From Hymenobacter sp. (lineage in GTDB: Bacteria; Bacteroidota; Bacteroidia; Cytophagales; Hymenobacteraceae): DNA of 35,450 nucleotides. Numbering within the stretch: the stretch's first letter is position 1; each line of letters begins with the position of its first letter. A model generated the notes under the pieces. It saw only the letters and a program-made list of their open reading frames with translations, was not told where the DNA came from and made no database searches. Position numbers and translations under genes: made by a program. The stretch is taken from positions 1-35,450 of the forward strand of contig JANXUO010000489.1 of NCBI GenBank assembly GCA_025356245.1. Reading direction: 5' to 3'. Positions 14,504-22,778 of the stretch are shown in pieces.

Positions 14504-15613
14504 TCACGCACTCATTGTCAAAAGCATCGCCTCCATTGTCAAACCCGGTCCGAAGGCAAAGCTTAACACCGGGGCGCCATCGTCGGCGGGGGTGGCCTGG
14601 GCCAGCACCTCGCGCAGCACAAAGAGCACCGTGGCCGACGACATATTGCCGTACTCGCGCAGCACTTTGTAGGCCGGGGCGTTGGCCTGCGCGGGCAGGT
14701 GCAGGGCTTTTTCGATGCTTTCGAGGATTTTGCGCCCGCCGGGGTGAATGGCGAAGTGCCGGATGGCCGCCAGCCGCACCGGCAGGCTCGCCAGCAGCCC
14801 GTCGGTGAGGGCCGCAATGCCCCGCTCGATGAGCGTGGGCACGTAGCTGCTCAGCGTCATCTCGAAGCCGAAGTCGTTGATGTGCCAGGCCATGTCCTTG
14901 CGGCCGTCCGGCTCGATGCCGCAGTGGAACGCCGTGAGTTCCAGGCTGGGCGCGGGGGCCGGCAGGGGCGCGGCCAGCACGAGGCAGGCCGCCGCCCCGT
15001 CGCCAAACAAGGCGTTGCTGACGAGGTGGTCGTCTTCGGCGCTCTTCTGAAAATGCAGGGTGCAAAGCTCGACGCTCACCACCAGCACCCGCGCCGTGGC
15101 ATCGGCCCGCACGGCGGCAGCGGCCAGCTTCAGGGCGTTCACGGCGGCGTAGCAGCCCATGAAATTGACGCAGGTGCGCTGCACGTTGGCCCGCAGGCCC
15201 AGCACCTGCACCAGTTCCAGGTCGAGGCCCGGCGCGTACATCCCGGTGCAGCTCACCGTGATGAGATGAGTGATGCTACTAACCTCAATGTCAGGAGCTT
15301 GCCGCAGCGCGTCGGCAATAGCGGCCTGCGCCAGCGGCAGGGCCTCGCGCCGGTACGCGGCCATGCGCTGGCCCACGCTGGGGAAGGGCTCCAGCCCCGG
15401 CGTGTTCGGAAAAAACGTGTAATCGCCGTTGGCCCGCCCGTAATCGGCCAGCACCGAGTAGCGTTGGGCAATGCCCGAGGCCCGGTACAACGCCCGCAGG
15501 CGACGGGTATCGTCGGCCCCGAACGCCAGCGCCTCCGCCATAAAAGCGGCAATCTCAGCCTGTGCGATGCAATGAGCGGGAACGGCAGTGCCAATAGCGG
15601 CGAGATAGGGCAT
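14504..15613 (-). CDS. Type III polyketide synthase (chalcone/stilbene synthase-like)
   Basis: 369 residues, the normal size for this homodimeric family. The catalytic triad is visible: Cys154 in VNFMGCYAAVNAL, His290 in FAIHPGGRKILESI and Asn323 in EYGNMSSATVLFVL. Other family signatures are HLITVSCTGMYAPGLDLEL (residues 116-134), FGDGAAACLV (203-212) and the C-terminal FAFGPGLTMEAMLL. The enzyme loads an acyl-CoA starter on Cys154, extends it with malonyl-CoA and cyclises the chain to a pyrone or resorcinol-type ring; starter and product cannot be read from the sequence. With the FAD oxidoreductase upstream and the methyltransferase downstream it forms a compact biosynthetic operon. The ATG at 15613 sits after an AT-rich repeat that may hold its own promoter. 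Confidence 0.95.
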   Translation of the reverse strand: MPYLAAIGTAVPAHCIAQAEIAAFMAEALAFGADDTRRLRALYRASGIAQRYSVLADYGRANGDYTFFPNTPGLEPFPSVGQRMAAYRREALPLAQAAIADALRQAPDIEVSSITHLITVSCTGMYAPGLDLELVQVLGLRANVQRTCVNFMGCYAAVNALKLAAAAVRADATARVLVVSVELCTLHFQKSAEDDHLVSNALFGDGAAACLVLAAPLPAPAPSLELTAFHCGIEPDGRKDMAWHINDFGFEMTLSSYVPTLIERGIAALTDGLLASLPVRLAAIRHFAIHPGGRKILESIEKALHLPAQANAPAYKVLREYGNMSSATVLFVLREVLAQATPADDGAPVLSFAFGPGLTMEAMLLTMSA

Positions 15614-15619
15614 CGTTTT

Positions 15620-15797
15620 TGAATTGTTTAATTGTTGAATTGGTTAATTATTAAATTGATTAATTACTTAATTATTGCTGGCGAGTGCTCATGTCCCGCA
15701 GTGGGCGCAGTGGTAAAACGCAGTGGGCGCAGTGTCGGGCTGGGTATCTCAGAACAGCCAACAATTAAGCAATTAAGCAATTAAACAATTAAACAAT
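15620..15797. repeat. Dispersed intergenic repeat, copy 2, with AT-rich inverted ends
   Basis: The core 15693-15735 matches copy 1 at 12983 (GTCCCGCAGTGGGCGCAGTG, AAAACGCAGTGGGCGCAGTG). The ends are simple AT repeats in inverted orientation: TTGTTTAATTGTTGAATT near 15623 and AATTAAACAATTAAACAA near 15779. The whole forms a loose palindrome between the FAD oxidoreductase and the synthase. Confidence 0.75.
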
Positions 15798-15805
15798 CAA
15801 TCCGC

Positions 15806-16921
15806 TTAAAAACTGTCGCCGTGGGTGCGCCGCATCAGGCCGCGCACCACGGTCGGGGCGTGGCGCAGGGTACCCACTACGGCATCGGTGAGGCGGGGGC
15901 CGCCGAAGAGGGCCTGCACGGCCCGGCCCACCCGCAGGCGGGCCGCGAAATGCTGCTGCCAGGCCGTGGCATAGGCGGTTTCCATGCCCGAGCGGGTGGT
16001 TTTGTGGGATAGAAAATCGTCGGCGGCGGTGGCGGCCAGCGCGGCCCCGTGCAGGGCCATGGCCATGCCGTTGCCACAAAGTGGGGTGATGAGGCCCGCC
16101 GCGTCGCCGGCCATCAGCAGGTGCTGCTCGACGGGCGATTTGGGAGCGAAAGATATTTCGTTGATGACTTCGGGCTGCGGGTACAGAAACTCAGCCGCCC
16201 CAAAAATCTCCCGCAAATGCGGGTTTTTGAGCAGCACAGCCGCCTCCATTGCCGGTATCGAGCCGTGGGCTTTGAGGTTGGCGCGGGTGGTTAAGTAGCA
16301 GCAGCACAGCTTATCGTCTTCGATGGCCGAAATGCCGGCGTAGCCGTCGGCGAAGTTGTGCAGGGCGATGAGGTCGCGTCGGAAGCCGGGCAGGCGCAGG
16401 TGGTACTTCACCCCCAGGTAGGCCGAGCGCTGGGCAAAAAACGGGCGGTTGAGCTGCCGGTCGAGGTTGGCCCGCTTGCCGTGGGCGGCAATGGCCACGC
16501 GGGCCGTCAGGCGGCGGCCGTCGGCCAGCAGCAGGCGGTGGGCATCGTCGGCGAAGGTGGTTTCCGTCACGGTGGCGGGCAGGTAAAACGTCACGCCTGC
16601 CGCCAGCGCCCGCTGCCACAAAAACGCATCGAGGGCGTAGCGGCTCACGCCGAAGCCGCCCAAATCGAGGGGCGCGGCCAGGGTGCGCCCGCCGGGAGCC
16701 GAGAGCAAAAATTGGCTAATGGCGGCCGGCCCGAGCGCGGCGGGGTCGGCCCCGAGGCGGCGCAGGTAGGGCAGCACTTCGTTGCTCACGTACTCGCCGC
16801 ACACCCGATGAAACGGGTATTGCTTGCGCTCGACCACCGCCACGCGGTGCCCGCGCCGGGCCAGGTCGAGGGCCGCGCAGAGGCCGGCCAGCCCCCCGCC
16901 GATGATGGCCACGTCGTACAC
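15806..16921 (-). CDS. FAD-dependent oxidoreductase (geranylgeranyl-reductase/monooxygenase-like) of polyketide operon
   Basis: 371 residues, GTG start at 16921. The N-terminus YDVAIIGGGLAGLCAALDLARRGHRVAVVERK is a dinucleotide-binding Rossmann fold with GxGxxG at residues 8-13 and the ribose-binding Glu about residue 31. KQYPFHRVCGEYVS matches the segment after the fold in the geranylgeranyl reductase/halogenase-like flavoprotein group. LLMAGDAAGLITPLCGNGMAMALHGA is the second FAD-binding motif (GD). Typical proteins of this group reduce or hydroxylate lipid or polyketide substrates. As first gene of the operon it probably oxidises or reduces the polyketide made by the next gene. It is divergent from the small T9SS gene at 17108. 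No K-x-x-K halogenase motif was noticed. Confidence 0.88.
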   Translation of the reverse strand: MYDVAIIGGGLAGLCAALDLARRGHRVAVVERKQYPFHRVCGEYVSNEVLPYLRRLGADPAALGPAAISQFLLSAPGGRTLAAPLDLGGFGVSRYALDAFLWQRALAAGVTFYLPATVTETTFADDAHRLLLADGRRLTARVAIAAHGKRANLDRQLNRPFFAQRSAYLGVKYHLRLPGFRRDLIALHNFADGYAGISAIEDDKLCCCYLTTRANLKAHGSIPAMEAAVLLKNPHLREIFGAAEFLYPQPEVINEISFAPKSPVEQHLLMAGDAAGLITPLCGNGMAMALHGAALAATAADDFLSHKTTRSGMETAYATAWQQHFAARLRVGRAVQALFGGPRLTDAVVGTLRHAPTVVRGLMRRTHGDSF

Positions 16922-17019
16922 GGCTACCTTATCGGGAAAAAGAACGCAGTGGCGGCCGAAAGTCGGGCCTTCATCGAAGAGATAATATGCATTTTAAGAA
17001 TTAACGTGTTAAGCTGTCG

Positions 17020-17027
17020 TACCTTTG
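17020..17027 (+). promoter_or_regulatory. Candidate Bacteroidota -7 box (TAccTTTG)
   Basis: TACCTTTG matches the Bacteroidota TAnnTTTG consensus about 80 bp before the ATG at 17108, in the AT-rich divergent intergenic region. The -33 TTG element is not clear; GTTAAG lies at roughly the right distance. Confidence 0.45.
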
Positions 17028-17107
17028 TCAACCAAAAACGGCCATTATCGTTAGGACAAATCTACGCTGTGGCCCCAGCCGGGCCGCGTTCTCTTCCTGC
17101 TACTGCT

Positions 17108-17458
17108 ATGATGCGACACCTACTCTCCTTGGTTTTGGCCCTGAGCCTGAGCGCGGCAACCGCCGCCGCCCGGCCGCTACACCGCCCCACCCGCCCCGTG
17201 GCCGACGATAAAACCCTCGTCGTTTATCCCAACCCCAGCGCCGGCCTCGTCCACCTCACCATCAACGGCCAAGAAGGCAAACGCCTGGAACTGCAAGTCC
17301 TCAACGTCATCGGCACCATCATGTTGCGCGAAACGATAACCGAACTCAACGACCGCTACACCAAAACCCTCGACCTGAGCCGTTTCGCCAACGGCCTATA
17401 CTACGTCAAGCTCGAAGGCAGCGGCACCAACCAGATTTGCAAGCTGCTGATACGCTGA
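17108..17458 (+). CDS. Minimal secreted protein consisting of signal peptide and T9SS sorting domain
   Basis: 116 residues. Residues 1-22 are a signal peptide (MMRHLLSLVLALSLSAATAAA). After a short Pro/Arg spacer (RPLHRPTRPVADDK) the rest is a complete T9SS type A C-terminal domain: LVVYPNPSAGLVHLTINGQ, LELQVLNVIGTIML, DLSRFANGLYYVKLEGSG and ICKLLIR. Normally this domain is the ~75-residue tail of a large cargo and is cut off after outer-membrane passage. Here there is essentially no cargo. It could be a decayed gene, a small surface peptide, or a regulator or adaptor in the T9SS pathway. ATG 17108 and 17111 are both possible. Its downstream end meets the bidirectional terminator at 17651-17700. 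Confidence 0.85.
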   Translation: MMRHLLSLVLALSLSAATAAARPLHRPTRPVADDKTLVVYPNPSAGLVHLTINGQEGKRLELQVLNVIGTIMLRETITELNDRYTKTLDLSRFANGLYYVKLEGSGTNQICKLLIR

Positions 17459-17466
17459 AGAAGTTT

Positions 17467-17598
17467 GGCGCGGGCCTCCAGGCCCGTGCCGCTTACCAGG
17501 GGGCCTCTGGCCCCCAATCGTTGAACGGTGCGTGTTGGACGAGCGGACGATTTCGGCCTGGGGTGCGGGCCTGCGGCACGGGCCAGGAGGCCCGCGCC
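17467..17598. repeat. 132-bp palindromic intergenic repeat, copy B
   Basis: Arms 17467-17492 and 17573-17598 are reverse complements with one mismatch in 26 (GGCGCGGGCCTCC...). The internal GGCCTCTGGCCCCCAATCG segment is shared with copy A at 14328-14481, so both belong to one family although their ends differ. Confidence 0.8.
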
Positions 17599-17650
17599 AC
17601 CGCACAAGAGCGTTTTGTAAGCAAGGCGACAGAAACGAAAAACAATTACC

Positions 17651-17700
17651 GTTTCGAGCAAAAAAAGGCAGCCCACAGGCTGCCTTTTTTTGCTCGAAAC
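17651..17700. terminator. Long perfect bidirectional terminator
   Basis: A perfect 23-bp stem (GTTTCGAGCAAAAAAAGGCAG... and its complement) around a CACA loop, with A/T runs inside the stem that serve as T-tract in either direction. It separates the convergent genes at 17108-17458 and 17724-22571. Confidence 0.9.
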
Positions 17701-17723
17701 CGCACCCGCCCGGCGTTATCCGT

Positions 17724-20700
17724 TCACTCCACCAGCACCTTAAGCGTGGCGGTTTCTTCGCCTTGCAGCCGCAGCAGGTAGAGGCCGGGGGGCAGGCCAG
17801 CCACGTCGAGCGTAGTGTGGCCGCCGGTGGCGACGCACTGCCGCCGCACCCGCCCGAGGGCATCGGCGAGGGCGAGGGTGGCCGGGGTGCGGTCGGGGCG
17901 CCAGTCGATGTGGAGCACGGCGCGGGCCGGGTTGGGCCAAGCCGTGAGGCCGGCCGCCGCCGCAGGGCCGGCAGCGGCCAGCGCCCCGCCGGGCCGGAAC
18001 TCCAGGGCAAAGCGGCCGGGGGCCGTCGTGGCCGTCAGGGTACAGGCGTAGCGGGCGGTGGCCGTCAGCCGCAGGCGGGTGCCGGTCAGCGCGTCGCGCA
18101 GGTACACGGCCGTGCCGGGGCCAAAATTCGCCAGCTCGGCCACGGCGAAGGCGTAAGCGCCGGGCGCGGGCACGGCCAGGGCCAGGGGCACCACCTGCGG
18201 CGCGGCCCCGAGCGGCGGCAGGCCGTTGATGGCCAGCGCGATGTCGGCGGTGCTGCCGCCTGCGGTGCCGCCCGCCGCCGGCCCGGCCAGCGAGGCCAGC
18301 GAGGGCACCGGGCCGGGGTTCCAGAGCTTGTGGGCGTCGAAGCGGGCGTCGGGGGCGGGCGTTGCCCCGGCCTCGAAATAGACCGTCGTTTCGTCGCCGG
18401 TGGCGGGGGCGTGGGGGTCGGCGGCGGCGGCGGCCAGGGCCAGGCGCAGCACGGGGCGCGGGTCGGCCGCGCCCCGGCCCAGGGCCGGCTCGGTGCCGAA
18501 GGTGGTCAGGCGGGCGGCGTTGCCGAAGGCGAGCACGGGCGCGGCCCCGGCCGTGTTCACGCGCACGAAAAAGCCCTGGCCCGTGCCCACGAGCGGGGCG
18601 GGGCCGAAGCCGTTGGCCCAGGCGCGGTAGCGGCCGGCGTAGGGGGCCGCGGGCTCGAAGACGTACACCGCGTCGTCCAGCCCGGCGGGTTTGGGCAGCA
18701 GGCGCCAGTCGAGGGGGCTGGGGTAGGGGTTGCCCACCAGGTGCCAGCCCGCGTCGGCGGCCAGGGCGGCGGGGGCGGCGCTGCGCGTGAGGGGCAGGGC
18801 CAGCGGGCCGTTGTGCAGCGGCCCCACGAACTGCGCCGTGGCCCCGGCCGGGAACTGCACCGCGTAGCCCCGGCCCGGCACGAGCGCGTCGGCCAGGGCG
18901 GTGGGCGCGACCCAGCCGCGGTCGAAGGCGCTGAAGCCGGTGGCGGGCGAGGCGGCCAGGCGGCGCTCGTCGTAGCCGTACACCGTGGGGAAGGGCAGCA
19001 CCAGCCCCGGCGTGGCCGAGGCGTTGTAGGCCGCGCCCCGGCTCACCTCGGGCGCGAAGCCCGCCGTGGCCAGGCTGCCCACGGTGGCCCCGCCCACGGG
19101 CGGGGCAAAGTGCCGGTAGCCCCGCCCGGCGTAGGCGGCCGGGCTGACGAAGCGCTGCACGGTGGCGGTGCCGCGCACCGCGCCGCCGGCATTGTCCACG
19201 AGCGCCGTGCCGGCCGCCGACGACAACAGCGTGAGCGTTTGCCCGTTGGTGGCCAGGTCGCCGGCGGCCAGGCGCAGCACCTGGGCCACGGCCACGGCCT
19301 GGGTCAGGGTGAGGCCGGCGGGGGTTTGCACCGTCAGGTTCCGCACCTGGGCGGGCAGGCCGTCGCCGGTGGTTTGGGCGGCGGGGCCGGTGTAGGCGTA
19401 GGACGCATCGGCCGCGAACGAGCGCCCGCCCGTCAGTTGCACCGCGCCGCTGGCCGCGCCGGCGCTCAGGCCGCTGGCGTGGCCGCTGCCGAGCGTGCCG
19501 CCCGCCTCGAGCACGAAGTTGCCCGGCCCCGTCAGGGGCTGGCCGGCGCCCAGCAGGGTGCCGCCGTCCTGCACCCGCAGCGTACCGAGCACGGCCAGCG
19601 GGCCGCCGAGCGTGGCCACGCCCGCCCCGCCGGTGGTCGGGCCGGTGACGGTGACGTGGCGGTAGGTGCCCTGCACGGGTTGGGCCGTGCTCACCACCAA
19701 ATCCCCCGGCACCACGAAGGGCGTGGCCGCCGCGCCGGGGCCGTTGGCCGTGACGACGACCGGCCCGGTGCTGGCCCCGGCCGGCAGCGCCACGGTCAGC
19801 GTGGTGCCGCCGGTGCCCACCGCAAAGCCGGGGGCCGCGGTGCCGTTAAACGTCACGCTGCTCGTGCCCGTGAAGCCCGTGCCCGTGAGCACCACCACGG
19901 TGCCCGGCAGGCCCAGGGCGGGCGCGAAGCTCGCAACCACCGGGGCGGGCACGCGCCGCGCCCCCAGCACCAGGGTCCAGTAGTCGTAGCCGCCCTTGTT
20001 GGGCTGCTGGTGCTCGCCGCTGCCGGCGGGCGAGTTGCTCTGCCCGCCCAGGGCGTAGCCGTAGCCGCGGGTAGTCGTCAAGCACGTCAGCACGTCCTCG
20101 CCGCTGCCGCCCAGGCGCTGGTCCCAGAGCACGGCGCCCTGGGCCGAGAGGCGCAGCAGCCAGTAGTCGGTGCCGCCCCGGCTGGCCCCGCTCACCTCGC
20201 CGCTGCCGCCGGCCGAGGTGGTGCTGGCCCCGACGATGTAGCCCCCGTCGGGGTCCACTGCGAGGGCGGCGGCGTACTCGTTGCCGGCCCCGCCGTAGCG
20301 GCGCTGCCACTCGAGCACGCCGGCGGCGTTCACCTTCACGGCCCACAGGTCGCGCCGGCCGCGGGGGGCGTCGGTGTTTTCGCCGCCGGGGGCCGAGGTG
20401 GTGGTGCCCAGCAGCAGGGTGCCGCCGTCGGGGGTGGGGCGGGCCTGGGCGAGCCAGTCGTCGCCGGGGCCGCCGTAGCGGCCCTGCCAGAGCACGGCGC
20501 CCAGGGCGTTGACTTTCACGAGCCAGTAGTCGGCCCCGCCGCGGGGGGCCTGCGTCACGTCGCCGCCCAGGGGCGAGGCGGTGGAGCCGGCCAGCAGGTA
20601 GCCGCCGTCGGGGGTCTGGCGCAGGCTCACGAGCGAGTCGCGGCCGGTGCCGCCGTAGCGGTGGTCCCAGGTTTTGGCGCGGGCAGCGGTGAGTTTGACG

Positions 20701-22571
20701 ACCCAGAAGTCGGCCCCGCCGCGGCTGGCCTCGGTTTTGTCGCGGCCGGTGCCCGAGCGCGAGGTGCCGCCCAGGGCGTAGCCGCCGTCGGCAGTGGCGA
20801 TGGCTTCGCCCAGCCAGTCGTCGGCGGGGCCGCCGAACTCCAGGGTGGCCTGCACGCCGTTGGCCGCGTCCAGCTTGTAGGCGATGAAGTTGGCCCGCAA
20901 GTTATTTCGGGTGTCGGCGTTGTAGTCGCTTCCCCCCAGGCTCACGGTGCCCGCCGCCAGCAAGCCCCCGTCGGGGGTGGACAGCAGGTTGCGTAGCGTG
21001 TGGCCGCGTGTATTTTCCACCGAGATGTCCGAAATCCGGTTGCCCAGCGAGTCGCGGCGCACCAACCAAAAACCATTCATGCCCCCGCTGGCCAGGTTAT
21101 TAAACGCCTTGTCAGCACTCTCGAATCCGTAGGTCTGGCCGCCCAACCAGAAGTCGCCACCCGCAGTTTGCAGCACGGCCTGTTGCACGTCGTCGGTGTC
21201 GCCGCCGCTGGCCTGGTCCCACTGCTTGGTGCCGGTGGCATCGGCCTTCAGCAACCACATATCGCCCACCCCGTGCAACCCCACGGTGCGCTGGCCCGAG
21301 GGAGGCGAGTAGCTGTTTGAAACGAAAGCAAAGCCGCCATCACCCGTACCGCAAGCCGACCGGCAAAACTCCCCGACGTTGCCGCCGTAGGCGCGGTCCC
21401 ACTGTTTGGCACCGGTGCCGGAAATGCCCACCGCCCACACGCTGTAGAACGCGTTCCCGGCGGGCTGGCTCCGGTCGCCGGTCGCCCCGCCCGCCGAACT
21501 ACCGACCAGCGCGTAGTTACCCCCGGCCAGGGGCGCAATGCTGTAGAGAAAGTCGTCGTTGCTGGTGCCAAAATTGGCATCCCACTGCGGTTGGCCGGTC
21601 GCGGTTATTTTGATGACCCAATAATCGGCCATGCCCCGGTTGGGTTGGCTGTGGTTGCCGCTCACGCCCGAGCCGGAAAAGCCTCCCACAAGGTAGCCGC
21701 CATCCGGCGTGGGGCAGCAGGCAAACCCGACTTCGTAGTCGGTGCCGCCGTAACGCCGGTCCCACTGCTTCACGCCCTGCGCGTCGAGCTTCACTACCCA
21801 ATAGTCGTCGTTTTCGACCGTGCCGCTACTGGTCTGGCTCACGTCGCCGTCGCCGGGCGAGGAGGTGCTGCCCACGAGCAGGCAGCCCCCGTCGGGGGTG
21901 GGTTGCCCGCCCTGAAGGTTTTCGGAGCCTGAGCCCCCCAGCGTGCGGTCCCAGAGCTTGTTGCCCTGCACGTCGAGTTTCAGTACCCAATAGTCGCTGT
22001 CCCCCCGGCCCGGCTCGGTTTTGTCGCCGTTGGGGACCGTGGCGGAACTATTGCCAATGACTAGGTAGGTGCCATCGTTGTTCTGATATATACCGTGAAT
22101 GCCTTCTGTTTCGTTGGTGCCGAAGTTGCGGTCCCATTGCTTGCGCCCCTGTGTGTCAAGCTTGACTACCCAATAATCGGCTTGCCCGCGATTGGCTTGG
22201 CTATGGTCGCCGCTTCGTTCCGAATTAGTAGTCGTCCCTATCAAATAGCCACCGTCCTGCGTACATATAATGCTCCAACTGTGTTCCTGCTGATTGCCGC
22301 CGAACCGGCGGGACCATTGCTGCTGGCCCGCTGCCGAATACTTAACTACCCATGCATCGCTGACACCCCGGGTTGAATCTGTTACGTCACCGCCTCGGTC
22401 AGCGTAAATTTCGCCGCAGGTAACATAGCCTCCGTCAGGGGTTTGCTTGATACCAAGAGCAACCGCCGCCCCGCTGCTACCCGATGTTTTTTCCCAGCGC
22501 AGGGTCTGCCCCTGGGCGCTCGTGTTCAGTGCCCACCAGGCACCGCACACCAACAAAAAAATTCGCCACAT
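17724..22571 (-). CDS. Giant T9SS cargo with 14 tandem ~60-residue propeller-like repeats and an IPT domain
   Basis: 1615 residues from ATG 22571, which starts the signal peptide MWRIFLLVCGAWWALNTSAQ; the open frame upstream of it is not used. Residues ~22-880 contain 14 repeats of 58-63 residues with the pattern WDRxYGG...TPDGGYLLxGxTxS..GD.T...RGxxDYWVVKLxxxG. Each looks like one four-stranded blade, so the region may form one or two beta-propellers. An IPT/TIG domain follows (VVASFAPALGLPGTVVVLTGTGF), then a module with GRGYRHFAPPVGGATVGSL, DAGWHLVGNPYPSPLDW and GQGFFVRV, and a T9SS sorting domain at the end (LTAWPNPARAVLHIDW to GLYLLRLQGEETATLKVLV). It should be exported and anchored at the cell surface. 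The N-terminal ~500 bp of coding sequence are less GC-rich than the rest. No catalytic motif seen; likely adhesion or glycan contact. Confidence 0.9.
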   Translation of the reverse strand: MWRIFLLVCGAWWALNTSAQGQTLRWEKTSGSSGAAVALGIKQTPDGGYVTCGEIYADRGGDVTDSTRGVSDAWVVKYSAAGQQQWSRRFGGNQQEHSWSIICTQDGGYLIGTTTNSERSGDHSQANRGQADYWVVKLDTQGRKQWDRNFGTNETEGIHGIYQNNDGTYLVIGNSSATVPNGDKTEPGRGDSDYWVLKLDVQGNKLWDRTLGGSGSENLQGGQPTPDGGCLLVGSTSSPGDGDVSQTSSGTVENDDYWVVKLDAQGVKQWDRRYGGTDYEVGFACCPTPDGGYLVGGFSGSGVSGNHSQPNRGMADYWVIKITATGQPQWDANFGTSNDDFLYSIAPLAGGNYALVGSSAGGATGDRSQPAGNAFYSVWAVGISGTGAKQWDRAYGGNVGEFCRSACGTGDGGFAFVSNSYSPPSGQRTVGLHGVGDMWLLKADATGTKQWDQASGGDTDDVQQAVLQTAGGDFWLGGQTYGFESADKAFNNLASGGMNGFWLVRRDSLGNRISDISVENTRGHTLRNLLSTPDGGLLAAGTVSLGGSDYNADTRNNLRANFIAYKLDAANGVQATLEFGGPADDWLGEAIATADGGYALGGTSRSGTGRDKTEASRGGADFWVVKLTAARAKTWDHRYGGTGRDSLVSLRQTPDGGYLLAGSTASPLGGDVTQAPRGGADYWLVKVNALGAVLWQGRYGGPGDDWLAQARPTPDGGTLLLGTTTSAPGGENTDAPRGRRDLWAVKVNAAGVLEWQRRYGGAGNEYAAALAVDPDGGYIVGASTTSAGGSGEVSGASRGGTDYWLLRLSAQGAVLWDQRLGGSGEDVLTCLTTTRGYGYALGGQSNSPAGSGEHQQPNKGGYDYWTLVLGARRVPAPVVASFAPALGLPGTVVVLTGTGFTGTSSVTFNGTAAPGFAVGTGGTTLTVALPAGASTGPVVVTANGPGAAATPFVVPGDLVVSTAQPVQGTYRHVTVTGPTTGGAGVATLGGPLAVLGTLRVQDGGTLLGAGQPLTGPGNFVLEAGGTLGSGHASGLSAGAASGAVQLTGGRSFAADASYAYTGPAAQTTGDGLPAQVRNLTVQTPAGLTLTQAVAVAQVLRLAAGDLATNGQTLTLLSSAAGTALVDNAGGAVRGTATVQRFVSPAAYAGRGYRHFAPPVGGATVGSLATAGFAPEVSRGAAYNASATPGLVLPFPTVYGYDERRLAASPATGFSAFDRGWVAPTALADALVPGRGYAVQFPAGATAQFVGPLHNGPLALPLTRSAAPAALAADAGWHLVGNPYPSPLDWRLLPKPAGLDDAVYVFEPAAPYAGRYRAWANGFGPAPLVGTGQGFFVRVNTAGAAPVLAFGNAARLTTFGTEPALGRGAADPRPVLRLALAAAAADPHAPATGDETTVYFEAGATPAPDARFDAHKLWNPGPVPSLASLAGPAAGGTAGGSTADIALAINGLPPLGAAPQVVPLALAVPAPGAYAFAVAELANFGPGTAVYLRDALTGTRLRLTATARYACTLTATTAPGRFALEFRPGGALAAAGPAAAAGLTAWPNPARAVLHIDWRPDRTPATLALADALGRVRRQCVATGGHTTLDVAGLPPGLYLLRLQGEETATLKVLVE

Positions 22572-22617
22572 AACGATAAAGTGAATGAAAGGTGATGTAA
22601 ACCGTAAAACGGGTTGG

Positions 22618-22642
22618 CCCGAAGCCACCGCGTGGCTTCGGG
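22618..22642. repeat. Short hairpin in the intergenic region
   Basis: Perfect 11-bp stem CCCGAAGCCAC / GTGGCTTCGGG with a 3-nt loop, 47 bp upstream of the giant cargo start. It could be an mRNA leader structure; there is no T-tract. Confidence 0.55.
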
Positions 22643-22693
22643 CACGTTGTCCTGATAAGCATCGCCCACCCCGTAGTTTTCGGCGGCCCCAAG

Positions 22694-22728
22694 CCAACGC
22701 CTCCCCACCGGTTGGGGGGAGGCGTTGG
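22694..22728. terminator. Possible terminator or intergenic hairpin downstream of 22779-25049
   Basis: Perfect 13-bp stem CCAACGCCTCCCC / GGGGAGGCGTTGG around a 9-nt loop, about 50 bp after the stop of the T9SS gene at 22779. It lacks a clear T-tract, so termination is uncertain. Confidence 0.45.
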
Positions 22729-22778
22729 TTAGCGGGAAATAATCGAAGCCAGTTACGGGGCAGGGTGCTGCCCGGCGG

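Noticed and set aside
12983-15797. CRISPR array from regularly spaced AATTAA/CAGTG repeats
   Set aside because: Units are too short and irregular, spacers are not unique, and no cas genes are present; no CRISPR array was seen anywhere in the window.
16921-17107. Long plus-strand frame beginning at 16358 as an extended N-terminus for the small T9SS protein
   Set aside because: It is antisense to the FAD oxidoreductase and would bury the clear signal peptide starting at 17108.
17532-20996. 1154-codon open frame on the plus strand
   Set aside because: It lies antisense to the 1615-residue T9SS cargo, which has a signal peptide, repeats and sorting domain. The plus frame translates to Gly/Arg/Ala-rich low complexity, as expected from a GC-rich antisense frame.
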